Source: Bradysia coprophila (lineage: Eukaryota > Arthropoda > Insecta > Diptera > Sciaridae). From it: DNA of 64,000 nt. A program made the position numbers and the translations under genes. The stretch covers positions 3,968,001-4,032,000 of the forward strand of contig NW_023503608.1 of the NCBI RefSeq assembly GCF_014529535.1, read 5' to 3'. The notes beneath the pieces were generated by a model, which was not told the origin of the DNA, made no database searches, and was given only the letters and a program-made list of their open reading frames with translations. Shown here piece after piece: positions 1 to 10,033 of the stretch (within the stretch, counting starts at the first letter, position 1; every line of letters starts with the position of its first letter).

Positions 1-1140
1 AACAGTAGAACTCACCCACAGCGCGAAGCTATTAAAATAATCTAATTAAGTCATGAGAGAAAAAACGAAAAACCGAACAGAGCTCTTCACTCTTCCCTTG
101 CCCATGGGTCGCGTGCAGCGAAATTGCAGACAAAAAATACTGTTTCGACCTCAAGTGCTAACGGCGGTCAAAGACTAGAGAGGGCTAGTCTTCATCAGTC
201 GTTTCCGTTAGACTCTTCCCGAGACAGTAGTAAATTTTCGGTTGAACAAGCGTTAGAAAATTTACAATGTAATCATGCCATCTTCCGATGGAAATTGCGG
301 ATCAAAATTGAATTCTACTTTGTTCGGAAGTCTTCATTCGCAGAAATCCTTTCTGAAGTCAATCCTATTTGATTTGTTCACTTCTAAATGGACTAATTGT
401 TATGATGACTTGTAACTCATAACCAAGTTTTGTAAATATCCTAAATTACTATGTGTGTGGCACAAAATTTTTACTTTTCTATTTTGTTCTGACTATATAC
501 TCAAGAGTTTTGAATCGAAGTGATCTGTGTACATTATTTACTAAAGCACTCATCAATCTAGTGAAATAGTTATTTGTAGTGTATCTGTTTTGGACGATTG
601 TTTTTAGGCAATTTTGCGAGTTGTAGCCCGAACGAAGTGAGCGGGCAAGGTAAGTTTAGTTCCAAACACACCGAGATTACGTATCGATTGAGTAGGCCGA
701 AAGAGTTACGTATTCAGTTTTCGCTTTCGCCCCTTGAATTGACATTTCTTTACTTTCGGTCCTCTTAGCAAGCATACAAAACTTAATACGTAACTCTATA
801 GACCTCCTCAATCGATACGTAAATAACTATTGAATTGACATTTCAATTATTAAATTATCGATAACGATATGATTAATCGATTATCGATAATTTTTTTCGA
901 TTGATATTATCAATAATTTTGAACGTCTCCCATCCCTACGCACCCTCAGACCAACCGAAACCTGGAAGACTGTGGAAGAAAAATGAATCAATTCATCTTA
1001 GGGAGTCAGAACCATCCATAGTTTCCATAACTTTACCTTGGACCAATCACTTCAAAAATATGATCTGTGGCATTCTCAGGTGCTGCCAGCAATAGTATCA
1101 ACTCATAAAACTCACTGACTGAACCAGATAGTCAACGATT
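1..1140. other. intergenic; inverted-repeat element at 677-822
   Basis: No convincing gene. An imperfect inverted repeat spans 677-822: its left arm begins TTACGTATCGATTGAG and its right arm ends CTCAATCGATACGTAA, which suggests a small non-autonomous DNA element. At 845-900 there are several overlapping ATCGAT/TATCGATAA motifs in AT-rich DNA. A stretch around 577-617 (GTATCTGTTTTGGACGATTG followed by TTTTTAGGCAATTT) recurs near 59164-59200, so part of this region is a dispersed repeat. Open frames at 124-372 and 901-1095 start at TTG codons and show no recognisable family. Confidence 0.5.
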
Positions 1141-1490
1141 TTAAAATTTCGAGATTAGCACTACACTAATAATTGTTTTTAATCTCTATACTGTAAAATC
1201 CACTTTACAGTAGAGCAAGCGATCTTTCAGACACTCGACAAATAAAACTATTTATATAGCTAGAAAAGTTCGTTCTTAGTGTCGTAAACTAGGTTGACCG
1301 CTTTACAGTTCTCGCCACATAAAATACTTACATTACAAAGTAATTAAATGAGAAAATTAAATAAAATGCAAATACTTATGAAAAATTTGCTTGTTCCATC
1401 CACAACTCCAAGAAAACTATAAATTTATCTAGACAAATGTTTTTAACGCTCTTCACAGTAAAATGAAAAAGGAGTTCATTCCCGTGCTTT

Positions 1491-1780
1491 TTAAAATGGG
1501 TTCAATCTGACCATCTGGTTTGTAGTAAGTCTCGTATCAGCGAGATCTAAATCTGATGTCAATTTCATCAAGTATACAGACTGACGGATAATAATAGCTA
1601 GACCATCACTACTCAGCACGCAATCTTTCAAGAATAGTTCTTTCAGCTGATCCAAAAAAACGAATTGGCGAAAGTCTTCAATGAACGAAACTCCAAATAG
1701 TCTCATATATCTCAACGACTTCAATGCGTTCAATGATTTGAACGAATCAGACGAACAAGAGTAATTGGAAGATGAAGCGA
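1491..1780 (-). pseudogene. truncated tandem copy of the F-box/LRR gene 3' end
   Basis: About 80 codons are open on the minus strand and closely match the C-terminal LRR part of the gene at 2107-3399: shared LKELFLKDCVL, DGLAIII and NQMVRLNP. The copy lacks about 27 codons near the end, between the last LRR and the NQMVRLNP tail, but stays in frame. The 3' flank is also homologous: 1141-1490 resembles 1909-2106, including the shared AAAGTAATTAAATGAGAAAA. Homology stops abruptly near 1780, with no F-box and no start. I read it as a partial tandem duplication, now a gene fragment. A short expressed product cannot be excluded. Confidence 0.75.
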
Positions 1781-2106
1781 GTTGTCACAAACACCTGGAC
1801 TATAAGTTAACATAAAAAAAGAAAATAAATTTTGTGCTGATTTTATTATTATATTTAAAGAACTGATTTATTACAAATTATACATTTTAAGGCTTATTAT
1901 AGTCATAGATTTTACAATTTCGAGACACAACTACACTAATAGTTTTTACATAACAAAGTAATTAAATGAGAAAAGTAAATAAAAATACTAAAAGTTCCGA
2001 AAAATTTGCTCGTTCCATCCACAACTTCACGAAAACTATAATATCTAGACAATGGTTTTGATAGTTGTTCATGGTAGAATCAAATAAGCATTCCTCCCCG
2101 AGCTTT

Positions 2107-3399
2107 TTATATCGGATTCAATCTGACCATCTGGTTTCTGGTACGTCTAGCATCATAGAAATTACTGTTACACTCCAGCGTCAGCATATGATGCCTAAAT
2201 TTGACTATATCAACAATTCTTGTAAATATCCTCACGTCTAAAACAAAATTTGATTCCAATTTCACCAAGTTTACCGCCTTACGTATAATAATAGCTAGAC
2301 CATCACGACTCAGCACGCAATCTTTCAAGAATAGTTCTTTCAGCTGAGCCAAAAAAACTAATTGGCCAATGTCTTCAACGAACGCTACTCCCAATAGTTT
2401 CAAAGTTCTCAACGACTTTAATGCGTTCAATGATTTGAACGAATCAGCCGAACAAGAGTAATTGGAAGATGAACTTATTATACCCAATTTCTGCAACCCC
2501 ATGCAGCTGTTTCCGATAGCTTGTAAAATGAGCATCCAGCAATTTTCATCGCATATGAGCTGTAAATCAATTGATTTCATGGTTGTATTGCGTGTAATGA
2601 AAGTCAAAATCTTTTCCAGAGACGGATCATCTGATCCGGTAATTGTCTCAAATTGGCGGTACATAATGCGTTCCAATTTTGGAAAAACATTCTCCAGAAT
2701 GATACTAAAATTTTCGATGCACATGATATTTAGTTCAACCAGTGAATCTAGATCTCTAAATATTGATTTATCATCCTTAATGGCTACGGACCACAAATTA
2801 AGCGTCTGCAATCGTTTGAATGCGGGTTTCAAATCTACTGCAAGAATATCTGGAATATTAACTGCTTCCAACTTTAGCGATTTCAAATCTTCGTTACAGT
2901 ACTTCTGTACCATACGGATTGTAAAAAGTTCATGTCCAGCGAAAACTTTTGTCAAACACATTCCGAAATTCCTGAATATTCTTTTAACTTCACTTCGTTT
3001 ACGAGTTTCATAGGTGAGATTTACTGATTGAAATATATAAGATTTTTGGCTTGCAAATCCATTTGGGATTCCACTCATAGGAAGCAAAATAAAGTGCGTT
3101 AAAAGAAAACGTTTTTCCGATGACACACTGAGCAATTGATCGAAAACGCTTGCAGGTTGCTGCTAGTGAACACAAATCCATCAAATCGATTGAGCTCTCC
3201 GAAAATATTAGTAAAAGACAATCCTCGATCAGATCTTGAAACCGAGCGTTTGTTTTCTGCAGTTCTCCTGGATGTTTTGATTCATCGTCGCTTCTCTGAA
3301 AAAAATAAAACGAAACAAATTAACGCGTTTGAGAAAGGAAGAAAAAGACTGTAATATTCTTACCTGCTCCGCAAACTGACCACAAATTTCATTATTCAT
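2107..3399 (-). CDS. F-box/LRR protein (likely SCF E3 ligase substrate adaptor)
   Basis: Model of three coding exons, 381 aa: 3399-3364 (ATG, 12 codons), 3295-3129 and 3049-2107, with GT..AG introns of 68 and 79 nt. Residues about 25-70 form an F-box-like helix set (FQDLIEDCLLLIF, then LCSLAATCKRFRSIA). The rest is a run of degenerate leucine-rich repeats (LKSLKLE, LQTLNLW, LVELNIM, LKELFLKDC). F-box proteins of this type bind Skp1 through the F-box and present substrates through the LRRs to a cullin ubiquitin ligase; the substrate here is unknown. The 79-nt intron is inferred because the F-box and LRR parts lie in different frames, and splicing at those sites joins them with family-like spacing. 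A truncated copy lies just downstream, so this belongs to a locally duplicating family. Confidence 0.8.
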
Positions 3400-3734
3400 T
3401 GCGAGAATTTAAATTGGCTTATTCGAAACGCTCACACAGACGGTGGATAAACAAATGATGGCAATCGACGCAGCCTCTAATTTCAAAAGGAAATGACAAG
3501 CGGAAATGGTGTCGCTTAAGTAGTTCCCAGTCGATAAAATTCACTACTTGGCTGCATAAATAGAAAACGGTTGATTATCTTTGAGCAGAGCAGTCAAAGT
3601 ACGCACAGGATTTGTTCACTTATTTTGCGCAAAATTGGATATTTAGACACTGTGCCAATAGTTTTCGGAAAGTTGTTTCATAGCTAATGTTTTATAATAA
3701 ATATGGTGCGCCTGTTTCCAAATATTTATTTCAC

Positions 3735-3795
3735 TGTGGTTATTCGCACGCGAACAGCCATTCCTTATTGTAATTGACTATTCGCACATGCGAGA
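3735..3795. repeat. solitary unit of the GC-rich palindrome repeat
   Basis: This carries CTATTCGCAC/GCGAACAG-type half-palindromes around the spacer CCATTCCTTATTGTAATTGA. That spacer is the exact reverse complement of one spacer in the 44-bp array at 12475-12630. It looks like a single dispersed unit of the same repeat in the opposite orientation. Confidence 0.6.
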
Positions 3796-4030
3796 TTCAT
3801 TCAAAATACGTTTAAAATTATTTTGAGATCAGAAATAATTAGAAATATCCAAAGTAAAAATATCGAAAGGGTCACAATAAAAATTCGTAAATCCTAGAGA
3901 ATTTTTCCTTTTAACGACTTAATATAACGACAAAGCGTTTCGTTCATTCATCACTGAAAAAAAAAGTTTTTTCGACAACTGCTGTGTGCCGGATATTGTA
4001 ACTTTATTCCTTATAATATAGGTAAGAGAT

Positions 4031-4790
4031 CCATAATATTATGGCAACTGATCCCATATTTGCTTGATATGGTTAATGTGCCTATACTATAAGCTGTATA
4101 CCCATAATATGGACTAGAGACACATATTATCAGTACATTAGGCATAATGTTGGGGTCGCTAGGAATTTCGCGCCGCGTCATTCACAATAATTGACAAAAT
4201 GACATATTTTGTATAAGGAAAATGTCACTTTGTGGTTTATTGTGAATGACGCGGCGCGAAATTCCTCAACACCTAAAATCGGCAATAAAATCATCCGTTC
4301 CGGCCAATCGAATTTCCTGGCACACCATTTTTAGTGCTCACCGATAACTTTTCGGTGAAATTGTGTTAGGACTTTGTGATAAGAGGCCAAAGCAACTAAT
4401 AAATTCAAATCCATAATATTATGGCAACTGATCACATATTTGCTTGATACGGTTAATGTGCCTATACTATAAGCTGTATACCCATAATATGGACTAGAGA
4501 CACATATTATCAGTACATTAGGCATAATGTTGGGGTCGCTAGGAATTTCGCGCCGCGTCATTCACAATAATTGACAAAATGACATATTTTGTATAAGGAA
4601 AATGTCACTTTGTGGTTTATTGTGAATGACGCGGCGCGAAATTCCTCAACACCTAAAATCGGCAATAAAATCATCCGTTCCGGCCAATCGAATTTCCTGG
4701 CACACCATTTTTAGTGCTCACCGATAACTTTTCGGTGAAATTGTGTTAGAACTTTGTGATAAGAGGCGAAAGCAACTAATAAATTCAAAA
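4031..4790. repeat. 380-bp tandem duplication, each copy with a 30-bp-arm hairpin
   Basis: 4031-4410 and 4411-4790 are near-identical; I see only about five substitutions. Each copy contains a perfect 30-bp inverted repeat (arms 4161-4190 and 4237-4266, repeated at 4541-4570 and 4617-4646), GC-rich in the middle (CGCGCCGCGTCA), around a 46-bp AT-rich loop. An imperfect relative of the flanking text (CATAATATGAG, CCCATATTATA) recurs near 11650-11770. Open frames in this interval are by-products of the repeat. Confidence 0.9.
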
Positions 4791-4880
4791 TTCTCTCAAC
4801 ATTATATGTTTCTTTGCCGTATCGTACACAACAATTTTCCAAAAAATTATTTATGTACGGGATCACGGCAGAGTGAAATA

Positions 4881-5048
4881 AACCAGGCAGTAGCGGTTCA
4901 TCTTCGAAACGTCAAATAAGGGACCTAATACACTGTATGAAAATGAACTCAAATGAATACTGACATAAATTGAAAAATTTTGTTCGCAAAAAATATTGGG
5001 CTACTAGATTATTCAGGTCCCTAGTCAAATCAGCGCTCCTGCCTGGTT
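4881..5048. mobile_element. small inverted-repeat element (MITE-like)
   Basis: The left end begins AACCAGGCAGTAGCG and the right end is the imperfect reverse complement, ending CGCTCCTGCCTGGTT. Inner matches include AGGGACCT near 4920 against AGGTCCCT near 5016. No coding capacity, and no clear target duplication was read. Confidence 0.6.
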
Positions 5049-6064
5049 AACTTTACTATGTCGTGACGGGATAATTACCTCAGAACAGTTTACCGAGTTT
5101 ACCGCAATGTTCTTTTATAATTTAAAATATAATTTTGTTCAGCGAATCGTTTTTTTTGTTCTTGCAGACGTAGCAACTTATTTTTTATTTTGATTTAAGC
5201 AGATCCTCTTCTTGTACTCGACAAGGATTTAATTGGTTTCATTTTGAACTAAGTGATTATCAAGATGGGTCGTAGAAGTGTTTACGGTGTTAAAGTGTTA
5301 AAGTGTTAATTGTGTACGCAACAATCTATATTTTGTGAACTTTGTAAGAGGTCAAGAAAATGTCAATGATGTCGACACACTTGCATACATTTCTGCAACA
5401 CTGTATCGCAACACGACACAAACTGTCGATATGAGAAACAATGCGGAAACTTGTGTTGTTTATCAATTGCAGGCGAGTGTAACCGTTTATGTTCGATATA
5501 TTGTGGGAATTGAGTCGAGATCTGAACTAAATTCACCGGTTCATCCACGAACGCACATTTTTGTGGATAGCTCACCATCATAAAAATAGGTACCTACACA
5601 TACCATGTGTAAAATACGCTTATTTTGGACGGTAGCATTCCTTCTAAAAAATATTTATCTGTTAACCAAGGAGAGAAAATAGGCACTTCCAACCAGGGTG
5701 AAGTTGGTGGCCAGAGCGAAGCGCAGTATGATGTTGGTTCTGATCCTTTTCATAACTTTGCGAGCTCGGGAGATTGATAGATTATAGTTATTTTTACATT
5801 ATTTTGTTTTATCTAGGATCGAAAGTGAATCATTGAAACGCTAAGGAAAACAAGAAAGTCGGGTGAAAGTGTGGGGGCCTTCACTGAAAAGAGTTGCTAG
5901 ACTGAAATAAAAAAATTAATTTCAAGCCGAACATATTTTATTGACTTTCGTATCATCGTATCATCAGATGCGTGTTCGATTTTTGAAATAAATGCGTTTC
6001 ACATTGACATTGACATTGACATTGAAATTGAGCAGCATATAGACCCGACGAAACCTTTCAGAAA

Positions 6065-6215
6065 CGGATAGTCATCTGTTATCAGAAATGATGACCGAAA
6101 TAAGCGATTGACTCGGCGTAGCATTCTATTTTATACAAAAATTTACTTTGTAACAAACGAAGTATAAGACTTCGAATCGAAGAAAACGGAATACTACAAA
6201 CAAACGAAGTAACAG
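6065..6215. repeat. dispersed repeat with CATCTGTTATC end (copy 1)
   Basis: The interval opens with CATCTGTTATC and closes with GAAGTATAAGACTTCGAATC. The same two end motifs, about 100-150 bp apart, recur near 24310-24420, 28365-28500, 29785-29880 and 32600-32710 in either orientation. The copies are diverged, and the family boundaries are approximate. Confidence 0.45.
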
Positions 6216-6604
6216 ATCTGGCGAAACAGATTTGCAGATTATATACGTCTGCCGTTTCTGAAAGGTTCAATTTCTGTTCGTAATTGCTTTTGCTTTTTTT
6301 GTTCTAATTTTTGTTGGGTATCAGGCCAATATTAGCAGAAACTTTATATCGATTTTTTTCTTTGCGGTTTGCATGATAAAGAGCATCAAATCCAGTGCAG
6401 ACCCCCTTGATCAGAGCTCAAAAGCAAGTAAAATCCACGATTTCGTGTGATTGTTGACCTCGGCTTCGCCTCTTTTTATTCCTTGCTATGCATATAACTA
6501 TTACTCAACCAACGATAGCAATTTATTGTTCTATATTTTCACGCGTAGACAACACAAAACTTAGGTCAAAACGTTCTTCAGCATAATAATTAATTTTGTT
6601 TTTT

Positions 6605-7665
6605 AGACCCGTACGAAGTACTGGGGTCTTATAGGTTTACGCATACGTTTGTAACACGTCGAATTGGACTCCCTGAGTAAGGGGAAACCTATTGTGGTTG
6701 TCTAGAGATGCCAAATCCGCGAAAAAAAAAATGTCCGTCTGTCCGTCTGTCCGTCTGTCCGTCTGTCCGTCTGCACGATAACTTGAGTAAAACGCATCCG
6801 ATTTTGAAAATTCTTTTTTTTCCCGTTTGGTAATGTCAAAAGACAGGCTAAGTTCGAAGATGAGTGATTTTGGATCGACCCCTCCCCAGCTGTGGCCCAA
6901 TAAGTGCTTTACGGTTTTTCAAAGATATCTCCGGACATTTAAACGTTAAACTTGTAAGTGATACGTCAAATAAAAGGTATTTACAATACCGATCGACAAA
7001 AAAAAGTTTATGGAAATCGGATGACCGAGTCGTGAGTTAGACCCCTTGGTGTGGAACAGGCACAGGGCGGCAAGCAGTTTTTGCTTGTAGGTCGGCCACA
7101 TTTGAACATATTTCGTTCGTTTTAGCTTTATTAGATAGGTATTGACCGTACCAATCAGGAAAAAAAAAGTTTATGAAATTATGTTCTCCGGAGCGTGAGC
7201 TAGGTCTCTTGGAGTGAGCTCTTATCTGGCTACTCGGCCGTACAGTGAACGTGGAGTATTTTGTCAATATCTCGAGTAAATTTTGACCGAATTTCATGAT
7301 TTTTTTTTTGTTTGAAAGGTATTAACGAATGTAAAGCGTCGGTACTATTTCCGGTCTCCTAACAAAATGGCTGCCGGCGGCCATATTGGATTTTATTAAA
7401 AGTGATATAAAGTGGGAAAAATGATGCTTAGAGAGTTTCTGTTAACATGGAAATAATGTGTTAAGTGTGATGGGCTTCAGGGATTCCATATATGGACATC
7501 TATATATACCTATATACAGCTATATTGAGCTATATACAGGCATATAGAGCTATATAACAGCATATATTTATCTGTGAAATGTTTATTTATAGTGAAATAT
7601 AGTTAAATATAGCGGTATATAGCTGTTTAAATAGGAATTTATGAAATTTGTCTTCGTACGGGGCT
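6605..7665. mobile_element. non-coding terminal-inverted-repeat element with internal minisatellite
   Basis: The left end AGACCCGTACGAAG (6605-6618) pairs with CTTCGTACGGGGCT (7652-7665), one mismatch apart. Inside are an octamer minisatellite (TGTCCGTC, about five units, 6731-6772), sequence of non-coding character, and an AT-rich run at 7500-7620 built on CTATATA/AGCTATAT. A related end (TTTCGTACGGGTC) occurs near 7825. There is no transposase; the element is most simply a non-autonomous DNA transposon. Confidence 0.55.
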
Positions 7666-7960
7666 GTCTATATTGCCTCCGGCAATTTAGTTGTATATGA
7701 TAACAAGGCAAAGAGTGGATAATGTAAGTGATTTTAAAGGGAGAATAGTTTTTCAGCAGAGAAGAAAATGAAGTAAGAGAAATGAAGAGTTTCACATTAA
7801 AGGCTTTTGATACGAATAGGTGTTTCGTACGGGTCGGCGTTAGCTATGTTTTTCTATTCTTTTCAGGTATGTACTTACAACATTTATTAAACATCGAAAC
7901 GACACGAGGTTTGCCAACGAATTTAAAGACATGTAAAGAGAATTGTTTTATTCGAGTTTT

Positions 7961-8333
7961 AAGAGGAATGACCACTGAGCTAAAATTGTGGCCAACATCG
8001 AAGCGTTTCGTTTTTTTTTCAACGATATCATTTTGCAAAAATCTTTTTTCAAAAATGCGGAACCATTATTTCGACCAAAAATGTGTTAGCCTTCAATGAA
8101 AAATAGATTTGTTTGTGTAAGTTTCACCAGGGCTGAGTAAAGTGGGCATTTTACCGAAATAATCATACACTGCACACTTTCCTCAGCGCTGGTTGAACAT
8201 ACACAAACAATTCTATTTATCATTGAAGGCTAACACATTTTCCGTCGACATAATGGTTCCATATTTTGAAAAAAGATTCTTGTAAAAATATATCGATGTA
8301 GACCACAATTTTAGCTTAGTGGTCATTTCTCTT
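7961..8333. mobile_element. long-arm inverted-repeat element
   Basis: Imperfect arms of about 150-175 bp, 7961-8136 and 8185-8333, surround a short centre. Matching landmarks are GACCACTGAGCTAAAATTGTGG against CCACAATTTTAGCTTAGTGGTC, GTGTTAGCCTTCAATG against CATTGAAGGCTAACAC, and GGGCTGAG against CTCAGCGCT. Relatives occur near 10820-10960 (half an element) and 27197-27474. The open frame at 7782-8099 is largely the left arm and is not treated as a gene. Confidence 0.75.
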
Positions 8334-8539
8334 AATGAATTTGTGCAATGGACAACTAAGATACGACACACAAAGTATAGAGGAGGATGTAAAAATTTAA
8401 AAGAACAGGAAGCAGTGAATATCCATTTTTGATTTTTTTTGCGTTAGTTCCTTTTTTACAATTTATTTATTGTATCAGTAATAGGTAAAGAGGAGATTGA
8501 TTGCACACTTGAAGATCCACGTTAAATAAAATTTAACGT

Positions 8540-8941
8540 TCAAAGATCCATCCAATAAGCCGTTCCCCTTATGGCTCTGCACCAATCATCAGCATCTTCA
8601 ATATGGCCGCCGGCAACGATCCGGTCCAAATTTGCATATCTCAATATGAATCTGGTGTCTCTACCTCTTATCGCTTCTATGCAGAAAATTGCATCGTCGG
8701 AACATCTTCGTCGAAGGAAACTCTCAGCACAGTCGTCAAGTTGGTAATGACACGCTTCCGACCTAACGGAACCTTCATATGTGTCACGAACTCTGAGGTC
8801 GAAGATTTGAAAGCATTCGGGCCTTCCACTAAACAGCGGCCAGCTGCAACTTGTCCATTTGCATATTGTGGCTGGTGTGCCCTGAATGAAATCGACCATA
8901 TTCAGCATAATTATGAATGCGACGATTGTAATTTTCTTCAT
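8540..8941 (-). CDS. small secreted eight-cysteine protein, unknown family
   Basis: A single uninterrupted 133-codon frame from an ATG. Residues 1-21 are a basic start and hydrophobic core (MKKITIVAFI...), a typical signal peptide. The mature part has eight cysteines (about residues 27, 32, 43, 64, 71, 80, 87, 121), an even number compatible with four disulfides, and many Asp/Arg pairs. An AATAAA on the minus strand lies about 75 nt past the stop. I do not recognise the family. It is likely secreted to haemolymph, gut or saliva, but that is inference from the signal peptide only. No neighbouring paralogue is present. Confidence 0.65.
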   Translation of the reverse strand: MKKITIVAFIIMLNMVDFIQGTPATICKWTSCSWPLFSGRPECFQIFDLRVRDTYEGSVRSEACHYQLDDCAESFLRRRCSDDAIFCIEAIRGRDTRFILRYANLDRIVAGGHIEDADDWCRAIRGTAYWMDL

Positions 8942-9407
8942 TTTCTGAGATCTGAAATGAAGAGAAAAATTCGAATGTATAGTTGAAGAGAAGTGTCATA
9001 TTAGAATAGGTCAGTGTAACCATAGCACTCTAGTGTAACACGTTAGAGCTCAATGGAACAGTGTAATTGTTAGCATGCGTGATTAGTTTTTGAGCAGCAT
9101 TCAGAGTTTCTAATATCGGTTTGAAGTTGGAAATTTTTCTAGTGTCTGACTTACGAACTTTACCCACGTCACGTGCGACCTAAAGTTCTGCCGAATTCAA
9201 TTTCTTTGGATTAAACTTAAATCACTAGCTAATTGCGAACCGCAATATCGTTAGAGTGATGCATGTTATATGATTTGCCACAACTAATTATATGGATCTG
9301 TTTCTCTACTAACTCATTTATTGATTCTTCAAAACAAAATTTAGTTATAGCTCTGCCATAATACCACATTGGAAGTATAATATGAGGAACCGATAGTAAG
9401 ATATAGT

Positions 9408-9539
9408 ACATTTTCTACCTTGGTGTATATTTCGAGAATAACTTCGTATGTACAATTGTATATAACGAGCGCCAGCGAGTGTATATACAATTGTACATAA
9501 GAAGTGATTCGAGAAATATACACCAAGGTAGAACAATGT
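9408..9539. repeat. hairpin with ~60-bp arms
   Basis: The left arm begins ACATTTTCTACCTTGGTG, and the right arm ends CACCAAGGTAGAACAATGT. The arms are imperfect (a few mismatches and indels), with inner matches TATGTACAATTGTATATA and TATATACAATTGTACATA. It abuts the terminal-repeat element at 9540-10033. Confidence 0.8.
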
Positions 9540-10033
9540 TTTATCTCCTGCAAGCTGATATTTCATACATTAGCGAAATAACCACAAAAATTTGGATTTA
9601 GAATTAATCAATTAAGCATGTTGTTTTATAACGCATTCACAACAAAAAAAACATCATACAGAGAATCCTTTATTTACTTACTCACACACATATACTATCC
9701 ACCTCAACATTTCGTTCAAATCACATCATTCCGACTACTCTGATTATTTGATCGATGTAGAAGTGACTAACGAACCGCTAACGACACCAATTGCATCGCC
9801 TTATGTGATTTGTTGGCGTAGTGGTCAGCATGTTTGGTTGATATGCTGCTGGTCCCGTGTTCGCTTCCGCCGTTCGGCGATTTTTTTTTTTTTCAAATAT
9901 GTAGATGGAAAGTAAATTTACCCTAGGTGGGTTATGTGTGAATTATCCAATCGTATAGGCTGTGGTTATGTATGTGTTTGTGTTTATATGCAGAAACGCG
10001 TAATGTATGAAATATCAGCTTGCAGGAGATAAA
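9540..10033. mobile_element. element with 33-bp perfect terminal inverted repeats enclosing a tRNA-like unit
   Basis: 9540-9572 and 10001-10033 are perfect inverted copies of each other (33 bp; core TGCAAGCTGATATTTCATAC and its complement). The similarity extends imperfectly outward into the neighbouring hairpin. There is no coding sequence; the only internal landmark is the tRNA-like Pol III unit at about 9811-9893. This could be a non-autonomous DNA transposon carrying a SINE, or an inverted duplication created around a SINE insertion. Confidence 0.7.
9811..9893 (+). ncRNA. tRNA-like Pol III unit (SINE-type head), not a functional tRNA
   Basis: An A-box-like TGGCGTAGTGG is followed about 35 nt later by a B-box-like GTTCGCTTCC, and then a run of about 13 T after CGGCGA, which would serve as a Pol III terminator. 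No clean cloverleaf or acceptor stem can be drawn. It is best read as a tRNA-derived SINE head or a tRNA pseudogene. Confidence 0.5.

Noticed and set aside
3008..3295. Apparent +1 frameshift between the F-box and LRR parts of the gene (pseudogene?)
   Set aside because: A 79-nt GT..AG intron (3128-3050) removes the break and restores family-like spacing, so the gene is read as intact.
3553..3600. TATA-like CATAAATAG with an initiator-like AGCAGTC 30 bp downstream on the plus strand
   Set aside because: No coding sequence or spliceable exon follows, so a promoter cannot be supported.
5335..5583. Overlapping open frames on both strands
   Set aside because: No motif, no homologous relative in the window and a TTG start; treated as chance.
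7782..8099. Open frame of 105 codons
   Set aside because: It lies largely in the left arm of the inverted-repeat element at 7961-8333, with the antisense frame open too; no family signal.
9811..9893. Functional tRNA gene
   Set aside because: A and B boxes and a terminator are present, but no acceptor stem or anticodon arm can be formed.
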